Below, one piece after another: positions 49,248 to 57,724 of a DNA stretch of 64,000 nt. The notes below the pieces were generated by a model that saw nothing but the letters and a program-made list of their open reading frames with translations, had not been told where the DNA came from and searched no databases. The stretch covers positions 682,001-746,000 of the forward strand of contig NZ_CP054142.1 of NCBI RefSeq assembly GCF_017893965.1, read 5' to 3'. This stretch comes from Treponema parvum. GTDB taxonomy: Bacteria > Spirochaetota > Spirochaetia > Treponematales > Treponemataceae. Numbering within the stretch: the stretch's first letter is position 1; every line of letters begins with the position of its first letter. Made by a program: the position numbers and the translations under genes.

Positions 49248-50324
49248 ATGCGTATGAAGAATAAACTGCCGTTCCTGTGCGCTTGTGTTTTTTTACTGAG
49301 CCGGATTTTTGCCGGCGAAACCGCAAAAAACACTGCGGCGGAGATTGCAGCTGAAAGTGCGAAAAAAGCGACCGTAGAAAAATCAATCGAGTTTATTGAA
49401 GAAAGCCTACGCAAGGTGACGGCGGCGGCGGACAAACGCGCTTTGTATATTTTTCTCGGTTCTTTATACGAGCAGCTTGCGCGATATGATTCGGCACGTG
49501 AATCTTACGCCGCCGCCGCCGGAATTGCCGCGGGCGACGTTGAAAACATGCCTAAAAAAAGCAATGAACAGCTTGTTTTGGATGCCGTGCGCTGCGCTCT
49601 TTCACTTGGCGACGGAGCCCTTGCGGACAGTTATCTTAATTCGGCCGTCCGTAATTCCGACGACAAGGAAATTCAAGCCTATATAAAACTGTATTCCCAA
49701 TGGAGTTCCCTCTGTAAGGCCGATAAGCCTTCTGAAGTTGACGAGACCGTAGTTCTTTTAAAAGCTTACGCTCAAATGCCGTCATTGGAAACGGTCCGTC
49801 CCGCCGTTTTTTTGACTTTGTGGTATCTTACGGGAGAAGAAGAATATTCGGCAAAACTAAAAAAGCAGTTTCCTTCAAGCATGGAAGCGGCCATAGTAAG
49901 CGGCAAGGTTCAGCTTATGCCTGCGCCGTTTTGGTTTTTTGTTCCGCATTCTCCTTTGGCGCTTTCAAAAATTACGGACTCCGCAATTGATGAATTTTCT
50001 GCCGAAAAATCTTCTGCAGCGGGATCGGCGGCTTCGACCGAAACGCTATCCGCATCTGCAGCTTCTTCATCGAACGCAAGCGACCCCGCTTCGGATTCCG
50101 AAAGCGAAAAGCCGCTTTATCTCCAGCTAGGTCTGTTCCGTGAAAGAGAAAACGCACAAACCCTTGTTTCGCGTCTCGTCGAAAAGGGCTTCGCGTCAAA
50201 AATACTTTCCGAAAAGCGTAAAAGCGGAACTACTTATTACATTGTCGCCGTAGATTACGAGGACGGAAGCGTCGCTTCCGAACTGCGTACGGCGGGATTT
50301 GACTGTTATCCCGTATTTCAGTAA
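49248..50324 (+). CDS. Exported SPOR-domain protein
   Basis: A 358-aa exported protein with a signal peptide (LPFLCACVFLLSRIFAGE). The middle is helical with TPR-like repeats (ALYIFLGSLYEQLARYDSARESY), followed by a Ser/Ala-rich linker. The C-terminal SPOR domain (LYLQLGLFRERENAQTLVSRL to the end) binds denuded glycan strands at septa. ATG 49254 is an alternative start two codons in. It probably acts in cell separation or septal wall remodelling. Confidence 0.8.
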   Translation: MRMKNKLPFLCACVFLLSRIFAGETAKNTAAEIAAESAKKATVEKSIEFIEESLRKVTAAADKRALYIFLGSLYEQLARYDSARESYAAAAGIAAGDVENMPKKSNEQLVLDAVRCALSLGDGALADSYLNSAVRNSDDKEIQAYIKLYSQWSSLCKADKPSEVDETVVLLKAYAQMPSLETVRPAVFLTLWYLTGEEEYSAKLKKQFPSSMEAAIVSGKVQLMPAPFWFFVPHSPLALSKITDSAIDEFSAEKSSAAGSAASTETLSASAASSSNASDPASDSESEKPLYLQLGLFRERENAQTLVSRLVEKGFASKILSEKRKSGTTYYIVAVDYEDGSVASELRTAGFDCYPVFQ

Positions 50325-50362
50325 TTGTATAACCTTCCTTATTTCAATATAATCAATTAATT

Positions 50363-51961
50363 ATGAGTAATGAAAATAAAAATCCGCTTTTGTGCCATTG
50401 GGCGGATCAGATGGCCGATAAGATTATCCGTGAGCGCGGGGACTTGCCCTTATACACCTGTGCATCGGGAATTACGCCGAGCGGCACCGTGCATATAGGT
50501 AATTTTCGTGAGATAATTACCGTCGACCTTGTTGTGCGCGCCTTGCGCGATCGCGGAAAAAATGTCCGCTTTATTTATTCGTGGGACGATTACGATGTTT
50601 TCCGTAAAATTCCTGCGAACATGCCCGATCCTGAAATACTTGAAAAATATCTTCGCTTTCCCATCACTATGGTTCCCGACACCACAGGGCGAAACGAAAA
50701 TTACGCCCGCCACCATGAAGTCGACATCGAGCAGGAATTGCCGCGTGTAGGAATCATGCCTGAATTTTTATACCAGGCCGAGCGTTACCGTGCTAACCGA
50801 TATTCGGAAGGCATGAAAAAGGCTTTACAGGATCGCCTTGTGATAAAAGACTGTCTCAACGAATACCGCGATGAAGATCATAAAATGCAGGAAGAATATT
50901 GGCCCGTCTCCGCCTTTTGTTCAAAGTGCAATAGAGACACCACTTCGATAACCGGCTACGACGATGAATACAATCTCTCATATAAATGCGAATGCGGACA
51001 CTGTGAAACGGCCGATATTCGTTCGTTTAAAGGTTTTAAACTAGGCTGGCGCGTAGATTGGCCTATGCGTTGGAGTGAAGAAAAAGTTGTTTTCGAGCCC
51101 GGCGGAAAAGATCATATTTCCCCCGGCGGCTCCTACGATACCGCAAAGCTTATTTCAAAAAGGATCTATGGTTGGGACGCGCCCGTTACAATGCGTTATG
51201 ATTTTGTAACGTTAAAAGGTATTCCCGGAAAGATGTCTTCATCCAAAGGCCATGTCATAGCCCTTGCGGACGCTTTAAAAGTATATCAGCCTGAGGTTTT
51301 GCGCTACATCTTTGCCGGTACTAGGCCTAATACGGAATTTTCCATAAGTTTTGATCTGGACGTTATTAAAGTATATGAAGATTACGATAAGACCGAGCGT
51401 ATAGTTTGGGGACTTGAAAAGGCAAAAAACGACGATGTCTTAAACAAAGAAAAAAGAATTTACATGCTTTCGCAGATCGAAAACAAACTTCCCGAAGTTA
51501 TGCCTTTTCAAGTGGGCTTTAGGCTTCTTACGACGCTGCTTCAGACTTATTCCGGCGATATTGACGCCGTCATCGCTTCGTTGAGCGGTGTAAAACCGGA
51601 ACAAAAAGACGCGTTGCGCCGGAGGGCCGAATGCGCGTGGTATTGGGTGACCGAATGTGCTCCCGAAGAATTTAAATTTGCGTTATGTACGGATAAAAGT
51701 AAGGTCGAGCTTTCCGGCAGCGAGTTAAACTGCATAAAAAAATTGCACGACGAAGTCATTCCATCGATGGACGATCTGAATGAAAGCGCTTTAAATCAAA
51801 AGATCTTTGACATAGCGGCTGAGCTTAACATGCAGCCCAAGGATATGTTCCGCGCCGTGTATCAGGTTTTGATCAGAAAGGATCAGGGGCCGCGCCTTGC
51901 GAGTTTTATGAAGATCATAGGCAAAGACAAGCTTTTGTCCATTTTGGAAGTTTATTTATAA
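50363..51961 (+). CDS. lysS: Lysyl-tRNA synthetase, class I
   Basis: A 532-aa class I (archaeal-type) LysRS that charges tRNA-Lys, unrelated to the usual class II enzyme of most bacteria. The HIGH signature is in PSGTVHIGN and the KMSKS loop is KMSSSKG. Zinc-like Cys pairs occur in CSKC and CECGHC. The symbol lysS is used, though class I enzymes are sometimes called lysK. Class I LysRS is established for spirochaetes such as Borrelia and Treponema, which supports the organism call. The start ATG follows an AT-rich spacer and no clear ribosome site. Confidence 0.94.
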   Translation: MSNENKNPLLCHWADQMADKIIRERGDLPLYTCASGITPSGTVHIGNFREIITVDLVVRALRDRGKNVRFIYSWDDYDVFRKIPANMPDPEILEKYLRFPITMVPDTTGRNENYARHHEVDIEQELPRVGIMPEFLYQAERYRANRYSEGMKKALQDRLVIKDCLNEYRDEDHKMQEEYWPVSAFCSKCNRDTTSITGYDDEYNLSYKCECGHCETADIRSFKGFKLGWRVDWPMRWSEEKVVFEPGGKDHISPGGSYDTAKLISKRIYGWDAPVTMRYDFVTLKGIPGKMSSSKGHVIALADALKVYQPEVLRYIFAGTRPNTEFSISFDLDVIKVYEDYDKTERIVWGLEKAKNDDVLNKEKRIYMLSQIENKLPEVMPFQVGFRLLTTLLQTYSGDIDAVIASLSGVKPEQKDALRRRAECAWYWVTECAPEEFKFALCTDKSKVELSGSELNCIKKLHDEVIPSMDDLNESALNQKIFDIAAELNMQPKDMFRAVYQVLIRKDQGPRLASFMKIIGKDKLLSILEVYL

Positions 51962-51962
51962 A

Positions 51963-52010
51963 AAAGCTGCCATTGCAGGGCTTTTGAATAACTTTGGGAC
52001 AGCTCTTTTT
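51963..52010 (+). terminator. Terminator of lysS
   Basis: AAAGCTG near 51963-51969 pairs with CAGCT (52000-52004) followed by CTTTTT. It has the same AGCTG...GGGACAGCT design as the tRNA-Pro terminator. The minus-strand permease ends at 52062. Confidence 0.45.
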
Positions 52011-52061
52011 CGAAAGCCCGCCGTAGAGGTCTGACTTTGCCGCTTGTTGCTTAATTTGACT

Positions 52062-52889
52062 TTAAGGTTTTTTTGGAGCTAAAACTATCATAACCAGCGC
52101 GCTTATGTACGGCAGGGCAAGAAGAAAGGCCGCCGGCACGGAACCGAATACCGAAAAATTTTGAAGGTTGTTTGCGACGTATTGGGCGGCGGCAAATATT
52201 AGGACTGCGGCGAGTATGGCGTATGTGTTTTTTTTACCCAAAAAGACTGCGGCAAGGGCAGTCCAGCCTGTCCCGCTTGAAATGTTCGGCACAAACGACG
52301 AAAGCCTCATGCTTAAGATACATCCCGCCGCGCTTCCGAACACGGCCGCCGCCGCCCACGCCCAAAGCCTTACATGCGATACGTTTATTCCTCTGGCGCG
52401 AAGAACCGGAGCGTCGCTGCCTGAAATTCTTATGTACAAACCTTGTCTTGTAAATTTCATCGCCGCCCATCCCAATAAAAACATAAGATAAGCTGATGCT
52501 GTCGTTACGAGTCTTGTTTTTACCGCAGAAAAGTAAAAATCCGGGTGAGTTATTATTCCCCTTGTCTTAAAAAAAACGGACGACAATATGCTTGTGAGCG
52601 CCGAACAGATGAGATTCAGAGCGAGGGCGGCTAAAAAACGATTTGCGCGAAATTTTTCGGCTGCCAGCGCAAAAAGTAAAATAAATGCGGTACAAAAAGT
52701 CAGCGACAGTGCGATTCCTCCGATAAAGTTTTTGGACAGCGCCGTGCCCGCAAGGCACAAAAACGCCGCAAGGTTTATCGTTCCGTCTAAAAATAAGGCC
52801 ATTCCGCCCGACCGCTCGCTTATAAGAGCCCCCATCGAAGCCAACAGCAGCGGCGCCGATAAGGAAATTATTCCGTAAACAAAGTTCAT
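52062..52889 (-). CDS. BMP-type ABC importer permease, second
   Basis: A 275-aa permease with about eight hydrophobic helices. It is of the branched-chain/sugar-like class that partners BMP-family binding proteins. The segment containing SSGTGWTALAAVFLGKKN is the conserved coupling and pore region. Its start overlaps the end of the first permease gene by 4 bp. It resembles the RfuD/NupQ-like second permease. Confidence 0.85.
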   Translation of the reverse strand: MNFVYGIISLSAPLLLASMGALISERSGGMALFLDGTINLAAFLCLAGTALSKNFIGGIALSLTFCTAFILLFALAAEKFRANRFLAALALNLICSALTSILSSVFFKTRGIITHPDFYFSAVKTRLVTTASAYLMFLLGWAAMKFTRQGLYIRISGSDAPVLRARGINVSHVRLWAWAAAAVFGSAAGCILSMRLSSFVPNISSGTGWTALAAVFLGKKNTYAILAAVLIFAAAQYVANNLQNFSVFGSVPAAFLLALPYISALVMIVLAPKKP

Positions 52890-53941
52890 GTGCGACGGCT
52901 CCTTGCAACGTAGTTAAATGAAATGCAAAAAAGAATTATTCCTTGGATAAGCGAAGATATGTCAAACTGTATTTCCTGCATCAGCGCAACGCGACCGGAC
53001 GACGTGTAAAGCCATGAGAGAATTAAACTTGCCGGAATCAGCAAAAGAGGTTCCGACTGTGCTATGAGAGCGCATGAAAGCGCGTTCCAGCCCATGCCGG
53101 CGTAAAATCCCGAATGACATGTAAAATATGTTCCGCATACGGCGATCGCTCCTGCAAGGCCGTGCATCGCACCGGAGGCGGCTAGAGAAAGGAACATTGA
53201 TTTTTCCTCCGAATACCCGCAATAGCGTGCAAATTCCGGGGCTATTCCCCATATCCGTAATCTGCGTCCCGCCTCCGTACGGTAGATAAAATAATGAAAG
53301 ATCAGGCAAAGAAGGGGCGCTGCAAAAATGCTTATGTTTAAGGGAGAAGGTTTTAATAGCGGCGCCAAACGCAGATTTTCAGGAATGAATTGGGTCGCTA
53401 AAAGATTCCCTGTTTTATCCCGAAATTTTCCCGCAATCAAAGAATCTATGCACGGAATTACTGCCGCAGAAATTAAAAATGACGTAAGAAGGACGTTCGC
53501 CTTTTTGAACTTTCTGAGCAAGGCCGAAAGAATCGCCTGAAAGGCGCCTGCGGCGCACGCGGCTGAAAATGCGGCCGGCACGATAAATTTTCGGGCATAA
53601 GACGGCAGGGGCAGGGTAAGGATGACCGCCACAAAAAAACCGCCGGCATATATCTGGCCTTCGCCTCCAAGGTTTAAATTGCCGCCTTTTATTGCGATGC
53701 TTGCGCCCAATCCTGCGACGATTAATAAAACGGCTGTATTTAAAAAGCTCCCCAAGTAATAGCGCGAAGCCGTGGTTCCCGTGATAAAATCCATCGCCGC
53801 CTTAGCCGGGTTTTTTGAAAAAAACAAAAGAAATGCGATCGAAATTATAATTCCCGCTGATACCGCAGCCGCGCTTATCCTTACGTTCGTTATCGGCGTC
53901 TTATCTTTTAAAGCCTTTATTGCTTTTATAAAGTTTATCAT
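52886..53941 (-). CDS. BMP-type ABC importer permease, first
   Basis: A 351-aa permease with about nine helices. GLGASIAIKGGNLNLGGEGQIYAGG is the family signature region and the GWNALSCALIAQSEPLLLIP stretch is the coupling area. The start overlaps the ATPase stop by 4 bp. It should form the heterodimeric channel with the 52062 product. Confidence 0.88.
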   Translation of the reverse strand: MINFIKAIKALKDKTPITNVRISAAAVSAGIIISIAFLLFFSKNPAKAAMDFITGTTASRYYLGSFLNTAVLLIVAGLGASIAIKGGNLNLGGEGQIYAGGFFVAVILTLPLPSYARKFIVPAAFSAACAAGAFQAILSALLRKFKKANVLLTSFLISAAVIPCIDSLIAGKFRDKTGNLLATQFIPENLRLAPLLKPSPLNISIFAAPLLCLIFHYFIYRTEAGRRLRIWGIAPEFARYCGYSEEKSMFLSLAASGAMHGLAGAIAVCGTYFTCHSGFYAGMGWNALSCALIAQSEPLLLIPASLILSWLYTSSGRVALMQEIQFDISSLIQGIILFCISFNYVARSRRT

Positions 53942-55521
53942 TTTTCAGATCCTGAGTTATTTGTATTTATGATATTTTGCGTAACGTTCTGCGCTCTGGC
54001 TGAAATTTCGCTTGAAGCGTCATCAGGAGGACTTGGAATTTTTTGTTTAATCTTTCCGTCCGAAAGCACATATATGCGGCCGCATAAATTTTCCGGAAAA
54101 TCCTGTGCGGATAGAACGATTACGCATTTTCCGTCTTCGGCATATTTAAAAAGTTTGCCGCACATAGCGGAAGCGCTGTGCGAATCCAGCCCTTGAAGCG
54201 GTTCGCACAATATTAAAAATTCGGGATTCTGCTCCAATTCGCGGGTTAAAATGAGCCTTTGCAGCATTCCTCCCGAAAGATTTACGGCCTTTTCCGCCGG
54301 AGAAATAGAAACTTCCGCTTTTTTTATAAGGGAATAGGCGTATTGCACAGGATTATTTCCTTTATAATAGACCGTGAGAATCTGTTCGACGGTGAGTTCT
54401 GGGTTGGAAGCCCTGAAAACTCTGTCCGACGGAATCATCGCGCACGTCGCGTATTTTTTCCCGCGCAGCATTGCCGAAGTAAGATTTTTTTTCGCAAGGT
54501 CGACAATGAACGAAGGTTTAGCTTCGGCTGCTATGCGGCGTCGGCTTGTTAAACGGCTTTTGCCTGCGCCGGTATTGCAGCCGAGAGTGATTTTCCCTTT
54601 GCCGCGCGTGTCTTCCATTCCGATCATGAGATCTTCAAGAGTTCCCAGTCCGCTTTCCGAGAGTCCCTCTATGAGTGTTATCTCTCCGCTTTTTGCAGTT
54701 AAAGAAACGTCAAATAGGGCGGGGCGGTTTACGGGCCGCAAAGTTACGCCGTTTAATGAAATAAAATTTTCGCTGAACGGAAAATTTTTTATGCGGCATG
54801 AAGTTTCTTCGGCCCCCACTTCAAAGTCGGAGTATCCGGCACTCCCCCTTTTGAAATCCGAACTGTTTTCGTAGCGGGCGATGATTTTTCCTTTTTCCAG
54901 CACGGTAACCGTGTCCGTATTGTTTTGCGCTTCGCTCATGCTGTGCGTGATTACTATAACAGTAACACCTTTTTGTGCCGATTCTCTAAGATTTTTATAA
55001 AGGCGGCTTCGCTGTTCCGTGTTTAAAAACACAGAAGGTTCATCCAGTATTAAGGTTTTCGGTTCTCTGCATAAGGCGCAAAGAAGAGCCGTGAAAAATC
55101 TTTCATCGCCGCCCATATCGCGTACCGGCAAATTTGTCTTAAGCGAAGGAGCCCAATGTTTTTTATATATTTCTATGCGGCTTTTTATAAAACGGTTGGA
55201 AATATTGCACTGCTCGCTTCCCAGAAGTATGTTTTCAAGCGCCGTTATATCGCGGGCTAAAAGCGGGCGTTGCCGAACTATTTGAATTCCGTTATCGGCC
55301 GCCTGCCTTGGGTCTTTAAACACGACTTCGGCGCCGTCTATGACGATTTGACCCGATGTCGCCCTTATGTCGCCGGACAAGATCGAAGCGAGAGTTGATT
55401 TTCCGGCTCCGTTTTCGCCCAAAAGCGCGTGGATTTTGCCGGGTGTAAACGACAGGCATATATTATCCAGCGCAGTTTTTCGCGGAAATGAAACTGTGAT
55501 GTTTTTAAGCGAAACAATCAT
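53938..55521 (-). CDS. BMP-type ABC importer ATPase (two domains)
   Basis: A 527-aa protein with two ABC domains, as in sugar- and nucleoside-type importers (RbsA/NupO-like). The first domain has Walker A GENGAGKST, Walker B LILDEPS and a GGDERFFTALL segment in place of the normal LSGGQ. The second domain has a poorly conserved nucleotide site but a recognisable LSGGMLQRLILTREL signature and LCEPLQGLD. Only one fully active site may form, which is common in this class. Gene order is binding protein, ATPase, permease, permease. Confidence 0.87.
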   Translation of the reverse strand: MIVSLKNITVSFPRKTALDNICLSFTPGKIHALLGENGAGKSTLASILSGDIRATSGQIVIDGAEVVFKDPRQAADNGIQIVRQRPLLARDITALENILLGSEQCNISNRFIKSRIEIYKKHWAPSLKTNLPVRDMGGDERFFTALLCALCREPKTLILDEPSVFLNTEQRSRLYKNLRESAQKGVTVIVITHSMSEAQNNTDTVTVLEKGKIIARYENSSDFKRGSAGYSDFEVGAEETSCRIKNFPFSENFISLNGVTLRPVNRPALFDVSLTAKSGEITLIEGLSESGLGTLEDLMIGMEDTRGKGKITLGCNTGAGKSRLTSRRRIAAEAKPSFIVDLAKKNLTSAMLRGKKYATCAMIPSDRVFRASNPELTVEQILTVYYKGNNPVQYAYSLIKKAEVSISPAEKAVNLSGGMLQRLILTRELEQNPEFLILCEPLQGLDSHSASAMCGKLFKYAEDGKCVIVLSAQDFPENLCGRIYVLSDGKIKQKIPSPPDDASSEISARAQNVTQNIINTNNSGSEK

Positions 55522-55571
55522 AAACAGTACTTATATCGGTACTAAATGCGTTAATTAAACGGCGGAATATA

Positions 55572-56603
55572 TTACTGTAATTTTAACGAACCGTCGTTCA
55601 ATGATTGAATCACTTTAGCCATTTTATTTCTTATTTCTTCCGGCACGGCGCTTATGTAAAGCGGATCGTCCTGTATGAATTCGATATATCCCTGTTCAAT
55701 TCCTACAGTTTTTGCCGTTCCCCATTGGGTCTTCCCTTCAAGGAATTCACTCGTCATTTCTTTTGCCATGCGTTGCTGCTTCATCGAAGTGCTTGAAATT
55801 ACCCTTCCCGGAGCTTTGTTAAAGCCGTTGCTGTCGAACCACGTGATGTAAAATCCCTTTTCGTTTGCGGCCGATATTACGCCCTGCGAAGCGCCTCCGC
55901 AGATCGGAAGAATAACGTCGCATCCTGAATTGTACATGGCCGCCGCCAATTCCGCGCCTTTGGACGCGTCGTACCAGTTTCCCACAATTCTAAAATCCAC
56001 AGAAATGTCTTTATTTGCGCTTTCAGCTCCTTCTTTAAAGCCGGGAAGGATGACGTCGTTCATCACCGGATATTCCTGTGCGGCCAAAAGGCCGATCTTA
56101 TTGGTCTTGGACATGAGGCCCGCCATGTAACCTGTGATATAAGACTGCTCTCTTTGATTATAACGTACCGTTGCCACGCTTGGATTTCCCTGCTCGTATG
56201 CGTCAAGCAATATGAATTTTTGATTGGGAAACTGACGGGTGAGAGGGCGGACGATATCGGGTAAAGAAGGGTTTGATGAAATTATCACGTCGAAATTGCC
56301 TGCGGCCGCGAGCGAAGTGATTTTGCTGCTCCATTCGGCCTGATTTGTTCCTGCCTCCAAAATTGTCACTAAGACGGCGGAAGTCCCTTTTTTGCCGTTG
56401 TATTCGTCCGCAGCTTCTTTTACTCCGTCGGCGAGCATTTGGTAGATCGGACTGTCCGATAAGATGCCCGGTGCGAAGACGGCAACGGATATCTGTTTGT
56501 CTTTTTTTCCGCCGCATGCGGTAAATAGAGCCGATAAAATCAGCAGAATCGATAAAAGGGTTTTCCGGCCGGCTGTTTTGCAAAAAAATATTTTTCTTTT
56601 CAT
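55572..56603 (-). CDS. BMP-family substrate-binding lipoprotein
   Basis: A 343-aa lipoprotein with a lipobox (LFTAC) after KTLLSILLILSA. The BMP/PnrA fold shows KQISVAVFAPGILSDSPIYQ, DVIISSNPSLPDIV, FILLDAYEQGN and the GYMAGLMSKTNKIGLLA stretch. The Asp-x-x-Phe-Asn motif near the start that typifies nucleoside-binding PnrA/TmpC is absent, and the segment reads SDSPIYQ. The substrate may therefore be riboflavin (as in treponemal RfuA) or another compound rather than a purine nucleoside. The promoter predicts transcription starting at, or next to, the ATG, and there is no ribosome site. Confidence 0.85.
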   Translation of the reverse strand: MKRKIFFCKTAGRKTLLSILLILSALFTACGGKKDKQISVAVFAPGILSDSPIYQMLADGVKEAADEYNGKKGTSAVLVTILEAGTNQAEWSSKITSLAAAGNFDVIISSNPSLPDIVRPLTRQFPNQKFILLDAYEQGNPSVATVRYNQREQSYITGYMAGLMSKTNKIGLLAAQEYPVMNDVILPGFKEGAESANKDISVDFRIVGNWYDASKGAELAAAMYNSGCDVILPICGGASQGVISAANEKGFYITWFDSNGFNKAPGRVISSTSMKQQRMAKEMTSEFLEGKTQWGTAKTVGIEQGYIEFIQDDPLYISAVPEEIRNKMAKVIQSLNDGSLKLQ

Positions 56604-56609
56604 ACGGTA

Positions 56610-56638
56610 AATATAGTTTTATATCAAACAAATGTCAA
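56610..56638 (-). promoter_or_regulatory. Promoter of BMP importer operon, leaderless type
   Basis: Minus strand: TTGACA (56638-56633), 17 nt, TATATT (56615-56610). Transcription would start at about 56603, the A of the ATG. No ribosome site is present. Confidence 0.65.
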
Positions 56639-56681
56639 ATCATTTTAAACTTCGAGCAACGGCGAGTTTTGAAAACCCGAT

Positions 56682-56732
56682 ATTCGACCTACTGCCAATA
56701 ATTCGACCTACTTGATTCGCGGGTTTATCAAG
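56682..56732. promoter_or_regulatory. Direct repeats and inverted repeat between divergent genes
   Basis: ATTCGACCTACT occurs at 56682-56693 and 56701-56712 (19-bp period, about two helical turns), followed by CTTGAT/ATCAAG (56711-56732). They lie between the BMP operon promoter and nagB and look like regulator binding sites. The regulator is unknown. Confidence 0.45.
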
Positions 56733-56809
56733 CAGTATTATTATCCTGCCGATCCGGACACGCGTTTGACTTTTCTGCCGTTTGCCCCGATCCTCTAAGG
56801 AGAAATTCT

Positions 56810-57604
56810 ATGCGTTTAATCATCAAAAAAAATTATGACGAATGCTCTTCTTGGGCGGCCGACCATATCGCCCATGTCATAAAAACTTTTAATCCCTCCG
56901 AAAGTAAGCCCTTCGTTATAGGTCTTCCTACGGGAAGCACGCCGATCGGTACGTATGAAAACCTGATAAAAAAATGCAAAGCGGGAGAGATTTCGTTTAA
57001 AGACGTAGTTTCCTTCAACATGGACGAATACGAGGGCCTGCCCCCCGATAACGATCAAAGCTACCGGTATTTTATGGATCACACTTTTTTCAATCACGTC
57101 GATATAAAAAAGCCGAATACTCATGTGCTTAACGGATGCGCTTCCGATCTTTCCAAAGAATGTGGCGATTATGAAAAGGCGATTGAAAAAGCCGGAGGAA
57201 TAAGGCTTTTTATGGGCGGAGTGGGAAACGACGGGCACATAGCTTTTAACGAACCCGGTACGTCTCTTTCTTCCCGCACGCACGTGCAGCTTTTGACTGA
57301 AGATACGCGAATTGTGAATTCCCGCTTTTTCGGCGGCGATGTTTCAAGGGTTCCGGAGCGCGCTCTTACCGTGGGAATCGGCACTATATGCGATGCGGAC
57401 GAACTTTTGTTTTTGGTAACGGGCAGGGCGAAAGCCTATGCGCTCGCGCATGCGGTAGAGGATTCTGTTTCTCAGATGTGGCCTATAACGGCATTGCAGC
57501 TTCATAAAAATGCAATAATTGTCTGTGACGAAGACGCCGTCGGAGAGCTCAAAGTGAACACGGTAAAATATTTTAAAGAGATGGAAAAGGATTCAAAGTT
57601 TTAG
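56810..57604 (+). CDS. nagB: Glucosamine-6-phosphate deaminase
   Basis: A 264-aa enzyme that converts glucosamine 6-phosphate to fructose 6-phosphate and ammonia, feeding amino sugars into glycolysis. Conserved stretches are LPTGSTPIGTYENL, FNMDEYEGL (general-base Asp), MGGVGNDGHIAFNEPG (with GNDGHIAFNEP as the catalytic loop), TVGIGTICDADELL and GRAKAYAL. Length matches NagB. AAGGAG lies 8 nt before the ATG. No nagA or PTS gene is nearby; the upstream direct repeats may serve its control. Confidence 0.95.
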   Translation: MRLIIKKNYDECSSWAADHIAHVIKTFNPSESKPFVIGLPTGSTPIGTYENLIKKCKAGEISFKDVVSFNMDEYEGLPPDNDQSYRYFMDHTFFNHVDIKKPNTHVLNGCASDLSKECGDYEKAIEKAGGIRLFMGGVGNDGHIAFNEPGTSLSSRTHVQLLTEDTRIVNSRFFGGDVSRVPERALTVGIGTICDADELLFLVTGRAKAYALAHAVEDSVSQMWPITALQLHKNAIIVCDEDAVGELKVNTVKYFKEMEKDSKF

Positions 57605-57724
57605 TCTTGGCGTTGTTTTGAAAACTCGACTCTTGTGCCGACATTTTTGATCGGTACGGCAATTGCGACAGATGTGCGGCGCTTCCGGCCAGTCGTGCAT
57701 TTCTGCCGCTCGCCGACACAGGTC

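Noticed and set aside
56604-56809. FMN riboswitch ahead of the BMP importer
   Set aside because: The region is too short on the minus strand (transcription starts at the ATG) and has no FMN-element core.
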